In this document: in pieces, positions 44,464 through 55,529 of the stretch
How the letters are laid out: each line of letters opens with the position of its first letter
Position numbering within the stretch: the first letter of the stretch is position 1
NCBI GenBank assembly: GCA_963575745.1
Contig: CAUYUJ010015268.1
Location: 84,066 to 148,065 of the forward strand
Direction: 5' to 3'
Source: Prorocentrum cordatum
Taxonomy: Eukaryota; Sar; Dinophyceae; Prorocentrales; Prorocentraceae
DNA length: 64,000 nt
Position numbers and translations under genes: made by a program
The notes under the pieces: generated by a model
The model's input: the letters and a program-made list of their open reading frames with translations, nothing else
Databases searched by the model: none
What the model was told of the DNA's origin: nothing

Positions 44464-44715
44464 ATGGACGAGGACGCTGGCCGCACGGGCATGTCGGACG
44501 ACCAATGGTGGCTGCATGTCTACGTCGTGTTCTCCCGCGCCCCGTGCATGCGAAATCTGCTGATCCTGCGGCCGCTCCCGCGGGATTTGCTGGAGAGCGG
44601 GCCGCCGGCGTCCCTGCGGAAAACGCTCAGGGAGTTCGGCAAGAGAACGGAGAGCTCTAGGGCTGAGGCGGAGGAGCTCGCGGCAGAGCTGGGCTTCGTG
44701 ATGCCTCTCGCCTGA
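44464..44715 (+). other. Protein-like plus-strand frame, 83 codons
   Basis: MDEDAGRTGMSDDQWWLHVY and RDLLESGPPASLRKTLREFG, ending ELAAELGFVMPLA and a stop. Residue use is balanced and helical at the C-terminus, unlike neighbouring frames. No family is recognised. It follows directly on the 43941 tandem repeat and lies on the strand opposite the kinase exons. It might be a terminal exon or chance. Confidence 0.3.
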
Positions 44716-46560
44716 GCGCGGCCGCGAATAGCTCGGTGCCTGCGGGGATGTCCCAAGGGCTTGCCCCTGCGCCCCAACAGCTCGCGGGGTTGTCCCAACG
44801 GCCTGGCCTGCGGGATTGCACCGACGGCGTCCCAACGGCGGCGCGATGTGGCCATTCGAGAATGCGCCCGTGCTGGCCGAGGCGGCGACGGCGCCGAGGA
44901 AAGTCGGCACTGGCGGGGGGCGAAACAAAAACAGGAAGGCGAGGAGGGGGCAACGTATGGAGCGGGAGGAGGGCGTGCGCCAGGGCGAGAAGGAGAATGA
45001 TGCAGAGGAGACACTGCGGACGCCTCACCAATCAAGCGGGCGACGATGAGGGCCGTTTCCAGATTAGCCGAGAGGATCCTTATGCAGGGTCCTACCGTCG
45101 GCCTAATTTTCTTCGTTTTCTTGAGGGGGAAGGGGAGTTTTGACCTCCTCACGGTCGAGGCCGCCTCCACCGCTGCTGCAGCTCGGTTTGCCGGCGTTGC
45201 CGCTCGTCGGCAGGTCCGAGGGGGGGGCTTCAGCGTCCTCTGGCCAGCCTGCCTGAGGAGACTGGGCGGCGTATTGAAAGCCTTCGGCTTCTTCTTCTTC
45301 ATCATCTTCTTCTTATGCTTCTTATTTTCGTTCTTCTTCTCGGTCCCACCAGCCCTTTGGGCTAAGGTGGTCTAGCGAATTCTTTCTTTCCTCTGCCAAA
45401 AACCTCTCCTCTTCCGAAAATCTCTTCTCATCCGGGCGTTTTGTGTTGGGGCGGGCCGCGACGCGTGAAAACGTTCAAGATGGCTGGCCTACAAGATGGC
45501 TCAACATAGCCGATGATTTGTCAAAACATATTCCGACATACCTGAGGCAAGCCCGACGAGGGCCACACGACAGTTCCAAGTGCCCTCGGAATCCCCTTAG
45601 AAACCTCTACGAGGCCAACGTCCTTCAACATCCGAAGGAAAACCAATGGCTTGTGACTTCTTGTCGTTTCGCGTCCGATGGGCTTTTTGAATTCACGAGA
45701 TGGCCCCAAAATTGCCAAAGAGAGGCCCACGAGGCCCCCCCAAACGGCCCCAAGAGCGCCTTGAGATCGCACCAGAATGCGATTTTGATGGCCCCAATAG
45801 GGGGGAGGCACATCGGGGACCCCCCCTTTTGATGGCCTACAAGATGGCCCCAAGAGGCCAAGAAGGCTCCACAAGGCGATTTTGAGGGCTCTGTCCTCGT
45901 CCTCGTTGTCCTCGCTCCTCTTCCTCGCCCTTGTCCTCATCGTCTTCCATTTCCTTTTCCTCCTCTTCTTCGTCGTGGTGGTGGTGGTGGTCGTCGTCGT
46001 TTTCCTCCTCCTCCTCCTCCTCCTCCTTCCATCGCCCTCGCGCGGGCCCCAGGGATTGCCCGAAGAGGACCTCCAAGGCCACCCTTTTGCTCCCAAAGCC
46101 CTCTTGCTCCCAAAGATCTCTCAGCTCACCCTGGTTGCCTGCTTTGTTTCGCTACGTGTGTCTCATCGTCCGCCAGTTCTAGCAGGAAGGGTTTTTGAGT
46201 CGGCTGGTGGGCATTTTTTGTCGCAGCCGCAAGCGAAGGCGCAGGCGGCGTCAAGGGCCGACCCTGGCGACGGGCGGGGTGTAAGCACCCAGCGAGCGCA
46301 CTCACGGCTGCCAAAGCTGCCGCTGAGGGACGCTGAGCGGCGCCAGGGGCTGAAGGCATGCTGCAGGAACTGCCAAGAGAGCCAGGCGGCCGAAGCTAGT
46401 AGGCATACGCGAAGCGTGAATATTTTTGTTCCCGCCGAGCTTGATGCCCGAAATGTCCGACACCGTGTCTGTCATAATCTGGCAGCAGCTCTTCTGTGCT
46501 TCCGTCCTCTGATCCTTCTCCTCGCGTGCCTGGAATATCTAGCTCATCTCATCGCTTGCA
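44716..46560. other. Unannotated stretch with TTC, GTGGTG and CTC short arrays
   Basis: Short TTC (45285-45340) and CCT/GTC (45895-46030) arrays. 45540-45880 carries CAAGATGGC and GGCCCCAAGAGG phrases related to repeat R6. No gene is recognised. Confidence 0.4.
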
Positions 46561-48545
46561 TTGCGCCCCGAAGTGGTCAATGCAACTCGGCCGTGAGTGG
46601 CGGGCATGGGTCACGGCTTCCATCGTGCTCGCCCGTGGCCCTTGCCACCGCCGCCATCGCTTCCTTTGCCCTGCTGCTTGTCTCCGTTGCCCTTACCTCG
46701 TCTGCGACTCTGCGTCGCGTCTGTCATGTGGGTAGGAAGCGTAGCTGACATGGTCTGGCAATCGTGGCGCGCACAACTCCCGTCGGGTTTGAGACGGCAG
46801 CCGCTGCGGAGAGGGGGTGGGGGAAAACACCTCGTCATCGCTCGGGCGTCCGTTCCCCGTGTATTTTCCAGTTTCGCGCGTGTCTTGTTCCACAGGGTGA
46901 ACAAACGAGCTCCTCGATGGCCATTGCGGAGAACAAATGCACGTGCCCGAGCGATGCCAGGGCATGGGCTGATGCAGGGCCGACCCAATCTCGTTTCCCA
47001 TGGCATTCTCCCCCGCGGCAGTAGTGCCGCGACAGAGCGTTCTCCCCGAGCGGCGGAGGGTGGTGATATAGGCCCAGGAGCTGCGTCGTGGGATCGCGCA
47101 GGTGCCCTTCCCCACTTTGCGGGCCAAACCAGGTGTCAACGCCACAACATTAATGTCTACTGTGGCTGTTTGGGCACGGGTGGTGTCTCTTTCGCGCGTG
47201 ACATTGAACGTGATCTACCGTTACCGCAGTCGAGAGAAGTATAAGAAACTCGGGGGAATTCCTGGGGCGCGAGTGAAAGTCCTTAAACTTACCAGATTTT
47301 TGGCGGGGGGCTATCACCGCGTGCAAGCTCGTGCTTCGCTGCAAGCGCGTGCAGCTAAAACTTAGAGCGCGCCTCCTGGTTCGCCCGCGGTGCCACTCCC
47401 ACTCCATCGACAACGGCTGGGATAATATGACTCTGGAGGGAAGCGGGGGGGCGGGGGCCCCCTTCCAGCGTGAGTCTCACAAGCTTGGGGAACGATCTGT
47501 GGGCGGAGTGGAAATGAGGAAATCCTTGGGCGAGGCCTTCCGCGGGGATGCTGCGAGAACCCAACCCGACATGTTCAGTGGGGCGGCGGTCCTGGTACAA
47601 GCGGCGGATGCGCGGTCCCAGGTCGGCGAGCGTGGAAGGTTCGAAAGTGGCGCCCCCGCCGCCCGACCTTGAGTTCGCTCGGAGATGATGGGGCCATCGC
47701 AGCAGAGCTTATCATCTTGGGCGTATTTGACTGCTTTCTCATGAGCGGAGTAACTAAAGAAGACGCGCAATGGGCGGATCTTCTCTCCGGGGGGAACCGC
47801 CTGCGCAGCTGCCTTTCGTGGGTGTTTGATAGCGGCCCCGGTGGCCCCGCGCGGGGCCGTCGTTCGGTCGGGCAGGTCTCGGATGCATTGCCCCCCCCGC
47901 GCCTAGTTTTCGCGCGCGCAAGAAAGCTGGGGCGCGCGTGCTTTGTGGAGCGAAATTGGGTCCTTCCTGCAGTTGCACCTGGGGCGCGCGTGCTCAGACA
48001 GTGCAATGCATTCCAACTTAGAGAGCTTCGTTGGGCGCCCAAGTTGTCCATGTGGCGCCCTTGCCCAGGGTCTTGACCGGGCTCGTGGCTCGTGTGGCCC
48101 CGCTGAGGAAACCCTTCTGGGCGGCCCCGGCTCCGCTGGCAATCCCGCCGACGTGGGCATGGGGCTTCGAACGCGCAAGGGGGCCGTCAACGTGGGATGA
48201 CATTTGTCTATGAATGCGATTGGGCGCGATCTGCAGATCGCCGGGCTCAGATTCTTCAGCCATCTCCGTGGCGCGAGCTGCCGGTCTCCCTCGCGTTGGG
48301 TCTCCGCCGCGAGCTTTATCGCGCCGGGGCCGGGATCTGCTGTGGGCGGGGTCGTTAAGTGGCGTGTTCCCCAAGCGCCAAATCTGCGACTGCCATTGCG
48401 CTCCCGCGCCCCCGCGCGCGCCCTCGCCCGCCGTCGCCCGCCCGGCGGGGGGGGGGCATTCGAGCGGGCGCGAGCGGGTGGCGGCAGAAGGGGCCTCGGG
48501 CTTAGAAGCGCGAGGGGGGTAATCTGATCGGTCCAGTGGCGCGCT
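46561..48545. other. Unannotated GC-rich stretch, no gene recognised
   Basis: Frames are open on both strands in places (for example 47145-46693 on the minus strand) but show no domain, and no repeat partner was found. Confidence 0.35.
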
Positions 48546-48908
48546 CTACTCTGATGATGGAACTCTCCCCGCGCGACCTCGGGGATGCTTAAGGGCGTGC
48601 AATCCCGAACGAGGTCGTGCTCTCGATGGCTTCCGAATCGTGAGTGGGTCATTGATTTCAAGGGCGGCGTACTTGCGCATGCGAACTGTGGCGCGCAAGT
48701 GCTGATGCAAAAGGTGCCGCTTGCTCTGCGCGAGCAGGCGTAGGTGACGTGGCGCGCGCGCCGCGGCGCGGACTGGCAATCGCGCGACATGCGCGCGGGG
48801 TAACGACGCCTGGAGATGATGCTCGTTCTCAAGACGCATGATCCTCTCAACCGTGCTCCGGGCAATCGTCTGAAGTTCGGGCGGGGGGTCGCGCCGGCGC
48901 GTGACCAT
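48546..48908 (-). other. Protein-like minus-strand frame, 120 codons
   Basis: MVTRRRDPPPELQTIARSTV, then ERIMRLENEHHLQASL and LLAQSKRHLLHQHLRATVRM. It is rich in Arg, His and Leu. Composition suggests helices but there is no recognised family and no splice evidence, so it is not called a gene. Confidence 0.2.
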
Positions 48909-49239
48909 GCGTGGCGATAATAACGGGGTGGCCCTGTATGTCTCCGCATTCCCCCAAAAAGCACCCTCGCGTCGTGCTGCCCCAAACGCGTTGCTACCGT
49001 GCTTCGTGATTGCGCGTGTTCATGGGCGCGGGGATCCTTTCCCAGCGAAGTCGGCGTCGCTCCCGGCACGCATGCGCCATGTCATTCGCTGTCGCATGGT
49101 TGCCGGAGAATGTGGGCTGAAGATCAGGCCCCGCTCGAATTACCGCCGACGCATTGTGCGAATTCTCTTGCAGCGGCGACCGCCGTGGCCTTTCAGCCTG
49201 GGGCATGGTCTCGCAGAGCGAAGCCGTATCTGATCGCGT

Positions 49240-50610
49240 CTGGGGGCCGGGGTTTGCGTGGGGGCGATCGGAGCAGCTCGCGTCGCAAGTCGCAGCGCAC
49301 GTGCTTCGCAACTCAACGCCACCTGGACGCAACGCAACGCCCAGTGGGCATTGCTGCCCCGCGCCTTCTACAGTGGGCGCTGCAACTGGGCGCCCTTATG
49401 TCGGCGCGACGTTTCGTAGTGTTCGCGCAATCGGTCAGCCGCGCCAAGCCGTGGGCGCGCATTGGTATGGCGGTGCCGTTTGGCTTTGCCGATGTACCAG
49501 CAATCCGTTTCAACCGAGAAAGCAGCGTGCGCGCGCCTGTCGCGGGCGCGCTCGTGCAGCGGGCTCCAACGGGCGGCGTGCGACTGGCAGCAGGAATGGA
49601 GCCACAAAGGGCATTTTAACTGTTCCATGAGCAAGGTGGCTTGCGGCGCAGGCTTACTGGCTCGCAGCGTAACTTTGGTGCACTTCCTTTGTTCGCGCGT
49701 TGGGCGCGCGCGAGGTGGCGTGCTTGTGTCGTGCCAGGGGCAGAAACACGTGTCCGAGCTTCACGCCTCGTGTCCACGCGCAAACCGCATAGACAATGCG
49801 CATCTGATGTCCCGAAGGTGTCCCCGTGATTCATGCCCAGGGAACCCTCGCCCAGTCAGAGGCGCGGAGGGTGCAGCGCGTACTGTGGGCCTCCACGCCT
49901 GTGGCTGGGGGAAAACTTGCGGGGTTTGTGTGTGGGGGGCGGAGCAGCTCGACGCATGGCGTCCGAGTCGCAGCGCATGTGCTTGACAACCGCGCGCCAC
50001 CTGGGCGCAACGCGACGCCCAAGGGGGGCGCTGCTGCCCCGCGTCTTCTGCCGTGGGCGGTACAGCTGGGCAGCCCCATGTCGGTGTAACGTTTCGTGGT
50101 GTTCGCGGAATCGGTCAACCACACCTGGGGGCGCATTGTCATGGCGGTGTCGTTTGGCTTTGCCGATGTACCAACGGTCCGTTTCTGTTGAGAATGCCGT
50201 GCGCATGCGCCTGTCGTAAGCACGCCGATGTAGCGGGTTTTAGCGGACGGCGTGCAACTGGCAGTGGGGCTGGCTCCACAAGTGCAATTTAAACTGTTCC
50301 ATGCGCAAGGTGGCTTGCGGTGTAGGCTTACTTGCTCGTCGCATAACTTTGATGCGCTTCATTTGTTCGCGCGCTGTGTGTGTGTGTGTGTGTGTGTGTG
50401 CAAGGTGACGTGCTTGTGCCGCGCCAATGGCAAAACACGTGTCCGAACTTCACGCCTCGTGTCCACGCGCAAGCCATGTAGACCGTGCGCATCTAATGTT
50501 CCGAATGTGTTCGTATGAGTCATACCCAGGGAACCCTCGTGCAGCCCAGTTGGAGGCGCAGAGGGTACAGCGCTTACTGTGTGCCTCCACTCCTGTGGCT
50601 GGGGGAATCT
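49240..50610. repeat. About 680-bp tandem repeat, two full units and a partial third
   Basis: Matching phrases 675-690 bp apart: GCCACCTGGACGCAACGCAA (49318) with GCCACCTGGGCGCAACGCGA (49995); AACTGTTCCATGAGCAAGGT (49619) with AACTGTTCCATGCGCAAGGT (50294); AAACACGTGTCCGAGCTTCA (49745) with AAACACGTGTCCGAACTTCA (50433). Unit identity is about 80 percent by eye. Frames on the minus strand include YIGKAKRHRH..N repeated in both units, but stops interrupt them. Confidence 0.85.
50374..50400. repeat. (GT)n microsatellite
   Basis: A GT run inserted in the second unit of the 680-bp tandem repeat and absent from the first. Confidence 0.95.
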
Positions 50611-50809
50611 TCAAGTACCTTGTGGTTGTGCCCACAAGTGCTGCGCCTGAGAATTTCAGGATGTGCTCTTGCCAAGCAGCGGTCGGGAGGTGTTGGGATC
50701 TGTGAATGGTGCGGCGCCTGGCGGGGTCCCATGTGTGCGGGGTCCTCGGAGGGAACTGGGGGTGTGCTGCTGGTCTGGTGACTACTAATACCGATAGATA
50801 GAGAAAAAG

Positions 50810-51290
50810 GGAACGGATAACGAGGATCAAACATATAATCAAGAGCCTCGCAGCTGTCTTTCCCGTGCGTCACATCCCCTCTCTGTCACTCTCCTGGGCG
50901 ATCTTCGGTGGCATCCGCGGCTTGGGGCGTGGAGACGTGCTTGCGTCCTCACACCTGACCTCGAATGAATTCTATAGTCGAAGATCTCACGTCATACTGG
51001 ATCAAGACTTGTTCATGCAACACACAAGGAGGGAGGTGCACACACACTGGCGCAGGCTCAGTGATCAGAAGGGAGGTGCAAATGCAATCTGCTGCTGCTG
51101 TTGCTGCTGCTATTTTCGGCCTCTGGGGGTCCTCGCTGGGCATCGGGACCTCCTCACAACGCATCAGGATGGCAAGCCAGTCCCGGGGAATGGGTCGAGA
51201 GCTATGGCGGTCGACATTGTGAAACAAATCGTGATATCGGGGATCTGGGTTCTCCTCCAGCATCTTTAGCAGCAGGAACATAACCACCAA
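50810..51290 (-). pseudogene. Unclassified minus-strand reading frame, copy 2
   Basis: The frame reads MLEENPDPRYHDLFHNVDRH, SSRPIPRDWLAILMRCEEVP and MPSEDPQRPK, then low-complexity Ala, then VLIQYDVRSSTIEFIRGQV, a stop, and STPQAADATEDRPGE. The last part and the nucleotide sequence 50810-50960 match copy 1 (42412-42560). The N-terminal parts of the two copies are not obviously alike. The family is unknown. Confidence 0.4.
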
Positions 51291-51326
51291 CGCCATCACT
51301 ATCACAGCCATCACCATCGCCATCAT

Positions 51327-51329
51327 TTT

Positions 51330-51381
<52 letters not shown>
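51327..51381. repeat. (TTG)n microsatellite
   Basis: About 18 perfect TTG units, followed by a CT run. Confidence 0.97.
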
Positions 51382-51383
<2 letters not shown>

Positions 51384-51871
51384 CTCTCTCTCTCTCTGTC
51401 TCCCTCTGTCAGCACGTCGCTCTGAATTCGTTCGCTCCTGCCTGCACCCCCCCACCATTGCAACTGCGAGGTCTGATTTGCGTCCATATGTTGGACGCCG
51501 TCTTCCTGACGCTGCTGGCCTCTTGGTGCAGTCTCTTCCGCGTCCGTCAGCGCGAGCTACAGCAATTCCCGGCTCTGCGGCTGCCGAGGTGGTCTTGCTG
51601 CGCCACCCCGCGGTGGACATGGAGCAGATCTCCCGACAAACCCCTCGTCGCACACCCACACACGCACACCTCCCCCCTTCTTGTTGGCGGGCCGCGATCC
51701 CGTGGATACTGGGACGTTTTTTCGCGGATGCCCCGCGCAGAACGCAGCTGTGCGTCCGCGTATCCACGGGATCGCGTCCCAGGATCCAGACCGTGAGGGC
51801 GTGGATATGGATACGTTCGGCGCTCGTGATTAGCAAGATGACTGTACCTCGTCCGCGCCCCATGGCCCACT
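51382..51871. other. Unannotated stretch with an inverted GGGACG segment
   Basis: CGCGATCCCGTGGATA (51695) recurs in inverted form as TATCCACGGGATCGCG (51759), making a hairpin of about 80 bp. No gene is recognised. Confidence 0.5.
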
Positions 51872-51889
51872 CAAGAGGAGGAGCAGGAG

Positions 51890-51921
<32 letters not shown>

Positions 51922-52222
51922 GGAGGACAAAGAAAATGATGATGACGATTCTGATGATGATGATAAGGAGGAGGAGGAGGAGGAGGAGGAGGAGGAGGAG
52001 GGAGGAGGAGGAGGAGGAGGAGAGGGAGGGGAGGAGGAGGAGGAGGAGGGAGCGAGGAGGAGGAGGAGGAGGAGGAGGAGGAGGAGGAGGAGAGGAGGAG
52101 GAGGAGGAGGAGGAGGAGGAGCGAGGAGCGAGGAGGAGGAGGAGGAGGAGGAGGAGGAGGAGGAGGAGGAGGAGGAGGAGGAGGAGGAGGAGGAGGAGGA
52201 GGAGGAGGAGGAGGAGGGGGAG
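51872..52222. repeat. (GGA)n purine tract
   Basis: A 350-bp GGA array with one GAT/GAC island (51935-51965). It ends 34 bp from the kinase exon at 52256. Confidence 0.97.
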
Positions 52223-52255
52223 ATCCCCCAAAGAGGCGTGTCCTTGGGGCCCCAC

Positions 52256-52345
52256 CCGAGGTGCTTCCGGACGGCCGAGGCGCCCAGGGCCAGCTCCACG
52301 AAGAGGACCCCGAGGCTCCAGACGTCCGCCGCCAGCGCGTTGTAC
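52256..52345 (-). CDS. Protein kinase exon, subdomain IX (DVWSLG)
   Basis: The minus strand reads YNALAADVWSLGVLFVELAL then GASAVRKHL. D-V-W-S-L-G-V is the core of kinase subdomain IX, whose Asp stabilises the catalytic loop; the following VELALG helix also fits. The acceptor is CGCCTCGCAG before position 52345, and GGTGGGG gives a GT donor at 52255-52254. The exon is 90 nt with phase-2 borders at both ends, so the first base completes a Gly codon begun in the exon at 56431. A family B element ends about 50 bp upstream and a GGA array starts about 34 bp downstream. Confidence 0.78.
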
Positions 52346-52397
52346 CTGCGAGGCGCGGCCGGGAACTCTCGCCGAGCTCGCGAGCGGCGGGCGTATC

Positions 52398-52560
52398 TAA
52401 AGGGAAATTAGGACACACAAATAAATACACACAAATAAAAATAGAACCCATATTTTCCCATATTTTCTGGGTTTTTGTCTTCCCCCCCAATTCCCATATT
52501 TTCCCATATTTTCCTGGGAATCGAGGATTAATTGTGTCTGTGTGTTTTTTTCCCTCCTGA
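52398..52560. mobile_element. Family B 163-bp element, copy 2
   Basis: It begins TAAAGGGAAATTAGGACACA and ends TGTTTTTTTCCCTCCTGA. A perfect 5-bp direct repeat GTATC flanks it (52393-52397 and 52561-52565). It lies in the proposed intron just upstream of the kinase DVWSLG exon. Confidence 0.92.
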
Positions 52561-52565
52561 GTATC

Positions 52566-53495
52566 CACAGCCGCGCCCTCGCGGTCTGGCTTCCTGGGCG
52601 CCTGGCCCTCGAGGCCGCGGACGTGTGGACATGTTTGCCGCCCGCGGGCGGCCGCGGCCCATGCGACGCGCGATGCCTTGAAGCACGACAGCGTGTCTCC
52701 CGTGTAAAGGAAATCGAGTCGGACAGTCTGGAGACACCCCGAACGATGATAATGGCATTTCGTGCCCGAGTTCGGCGTGCCAGAACTGGACGGCGCGACG
52801 CGCTGAGCGGCAATTCCCGAACGCAGAAGCCCAAATCTGGAACGCTCTTGACCAGGTGAACCGTTCCCGCCGTCTTCGGCGTTGAAAACGGTTTTCGGGC
52901 CTCGGGGCCGTGAGCTCAGGACGGGGAGCTGGTACTCAGGAAGGAATCTGCGCACGAAGCACATGCAATACAGCAGTACATCGGAAGCCTGGGAACGTTG
53001 TCGTCGCCGCCGCCGTGCGCTCGTCGCGGTTCGTTCGCCGCCATTCCGCTCCAGACGCGCCGTCGGTGCACCTCGAGGGCATCTGCAAGTGGCCTCGGAG
53101 GTGCCCGCAGCGGCGACTCGGATGCCCTGCTGCGCTTGACTGCGACAAACCCGTCGCTTGATAATTGCCACTCAACCCGCCCGCGCTGCCGCCGCGCCGG
53201 CCAGCTCGAGCACTTCCCCCTGTGCTCTTTTGCCCCTGCGCTTGTTTCGATCGGATCGCCTTCGGTCCTTCAATTACACTGCTCCAGCTGCAGCGTTGGC
53301 CACACTTCCAGATCGGTGCCTTGCTCCCGCCGTTCAGGATGGCGCTCTCGACGCAGCGCGGGCCACACTTCTGGACCCGCCTATCTCTTCGCCGTTGCCG
53401 TACCCCATCCTATTTCCCCCCCTCCGCCTGCGGTCAGGAACTTCCGCCTACCGTGTCGCGGCGGCGGCCACTGCGATACACTATGCCCTGCAAGC
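52566..53495. other. Unannotated stretch with protein-like minus-strand frame
   Basis: A minus-strand frame (53171-52566) contains LLYCMCFVRRFLPEYQLPVL and LDFLYTGDTLSCFKASRV, but no family is recognised and it would lie inside the proposed kinase intron. 53280-53400 shares CAGCGTTGGCCA..GATCGGTGCC phrases with about 19655-19730. Confidence 0.35.
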
Positions 53496-53503
53496 TGGTA
53501 GTG

Positions 53504-53835
53504 TTAGGTCGGGCGTGTCCTACTTCAGGCGGATCTTTTTCTTTGCTGGCGGAAAATAAAACATCCAACAACCCCCTGACATATGCAAAACTAAGCAAAA
53601 CATCGTCCCCAGACTACTTTTGACTGTTTTGGAATACTTGAAGGGGAACTGGGACACACAAATAAATACACACAAATAAAAATACCCCCCATATTTTAGC
53701 ATATTTTCTGGGTTTTTGTCTTCCCCCACACTTTCCATATTTTCCCATATTTTCCTGGGGATGAAGGATTAATTGTGTCTGTGTGTTTTTTCCCCTCCTG
53801 AATACTCCTCCTGCAGAGGGACAAGTCCGACTTAA
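53504..53835. mobile_element. Family A inverted-repeat transposon, copy 5, with a nested insertion
   Basis: The left end TTAGGTCGGGCGTGTCCTAC and right end GGACAAGTCCGACTTAA are inverted. Flanks TGGTAGTG (53496-53503) and TGGTACTG (53836-53843) match at 7 of 8 positions. Removing the nested family B element and one ATACT copy leaves about 164 bp, the normal family A length. Confidence 0.9.
53639..53801. mobile_element. Family B 163-bp element, copy 3, nested in family A
   Basis: It starts TGAAGGGGAACTGGGACACA and ends TTTTTTCCCCTCCTGA. Perfect 5-bp flanks ATACT (53634-53638 and 53802-53806). It is inserted inside the family A element, so it is the younger of the two. Confidence 0.92.
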
Positions 53836-53984
53836 TGGTACTGTGCCGCTCTGACCCGCCGGGCGGGAGGCTGGGCAACGCCCCGGGCGTCGACGCCTGG
53901 GCCCTGGAGCGTGCTCAGCGTGCCGCGCCGCAGCGCGGTTGGCCAGAGCCGGCGGCGCCACTCGCGGAGCAGACGCTCCGGACC

Positions 53985-54200
53985 GCCCCCTCCCCCTCCA
54001 CAGAAAAGCCCCCCCCTGGTCCACAGACAGCACCCCTCGCCAGTGTGTTGCGCTTCGCCCCCTCCTCCACAGGAAGCACCCCTCCCGCCTCCACAGAAGG
54101 CACCCCCCTCCTCCACAGGAAGCACCCCCCTACTCCACTCGCGGCGCCACTCGCTGCTGCTTGCGCACCCCCCTCCTCCACAGACAGCACCCCTCGCCAG
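53985..54200. repeat. CCTCCACAGGAAGCACCCC minisatellite
   Basis: Degenerate units CC.CTCCACAG.AAGCACCCC and CTCGCCAGTGTGTTGCGCTT in tandem. Confidence 0.8.
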
Positions 54201-54537
54201 TGTGTGCTGCGCTTCCCCCCAATTGCCAGGCCGAGGGCCAAGGGTGGCTCCTAGAGGGACATCAGTAGGCATAAACAGGAGCCTTCGGGCTTCTTGATTC
54301 AGCGCTGGGCTCCCCCCTCCACCGCGCGCGGAGCGCGCAGAGGGCGCAGGAGGCGCCCTCAGGGGAGGCCCAGCGCCGATCCAAGAGGTCCGCGAGGGCC
54401 TCCGAGTATGTATGCTTAGGCATTCTGTCGCTCTTCGAGCTTAGTCCCCGAGCCCCCGCCAACAGGGGTGTGGGGCTGGTCTTCCCGCCGCTTACGGAAG
54501 AGGCCCCAGGAAAGGCTCCCTCTCGAACGGAGGCGAA
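54201..54537. other. Unannotated stretch with protein-like minus-strand frame
   Basis: A minus-strand frame (about 54421-54263) reads MPKHTYSEALADLLDRRWAS then PEGASCALCALRARW. It looks protein-like, but it would fall in the intron between two kinase exons that join cleanly. Not called. Confidence 0.3.
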
Positions 54538-54690
54538 CAGGAGGAGGAGGCGGAGGAGGAGGAGGATGAGGCGGAGGGTTTGCGAAGAGGGGGAGGAGGA
54601 GGAACGGAGGAGGAGGAGGAGGAGGAGGAGGAGGAGGAGGAGGAGGAGGAGGAGGAGGAGGAGGAGGAGAAGGAGGGGGAGGAAGAGGAG
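54538..54690. repeat. (GGA)n microsatellite
   Basis: GGA array. Confidence 0.97.
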
Positions 54691-54854
54691 GAAGGACGGC
54701 CGCCGGAAGCGCCATGCATGGCGGGCCTCGTTCGCTCGCCGGGCGCCCTCGCTCTCTGTCCCCACCTCCCCCGCTCGCTTCGCCCGTCCTGCCTGCCCGT
54801 CCCTCCCTGCCTCCTGCCCACTGTGACCCCTCTGCCCTGCCTGGTCCCTCCCTC

Positions 54855-55195
54855 TCCTCTCCTCCTCCTCACCTGCTCCTCCTCTTCCTGCTCCTCCCCT
54901 TCCTCCTCGCGACTCCCCCCTCCTCCTCCTCCTCCTCCTCCTCCTCCTCCTCTCCTCCCTCCTCCTCCTCCTTCTCTCCTCCTCCTCCTCCTCCTCTTCT
55001 CTCCTCCTCCTCCTCCTCCTCCTCCTCCTCCTAGCAACTCCGCCTCCTCGTCCTCCTCCTCATCCTTGCAACTCCGCCTCCTCCTTTGTTGATCGGACTT
55101 CAGCCGTACAGCTGTGGCGTCAAGCTGGTCCTCCTCCTCCTGCTCCTCCTCCTCCTCCTTCTGCTCCTCCTCCACCTCCTCCGCCTCCTTTCTAT
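54855..55195. repeat. (CCT)n pyrimidine tract
   Basis: CTC/CCT array with a small island. With 54538-54690 it forms an inverted GGA/CCT pair about 165 bp apart. Confidence 0.97.
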
Positions 55196-55529
55196 AACTC
55201 CCCGCGTCTGTGTCATTGTCCTCTTCCTCGTCCTCAACCTCGCCTTTCCTCGTCATCCTTCTTCGGACACCCGTCATCGAGATTCCGTGGCCCTTGTCGT
55301 CGTCTCTGTCGTCACGCCGTCCTTATCCTGCTTCTGGCTATCTCATCGCATCCTTTTCGTCGTCTTTGTCGGTGCGCCGCCCTCCTCAGTCTCCCTCGCC
55401 TATCTTCCCACGACTTTGGCGCAGACTTCCTCGTCGTCCACCGCCCAAGAGGGCGCCGACTGTTTACTCGCACCGATCCCGACCAGGCCCACCCTGGGCT
55501 CAGGATCGGTGAGCCTCGGTGTTCAGATG

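Noticed and set aside
47863-47885. TTCGGTCGGGCAGGTC as a solo family A end
   Set aside because: It resembles the left end of the 10004 copy but lacks the CTACAGG continuation and any partner end or flanking duplication.
54263-54421. Protein-like frame MPKHTYSEALADLLDRRW on the minus strand as an exon
   Set aside because: It falls between two kinase exons that join cleanly without it, and no acceptor or donor pair fits. Kept only as a note.
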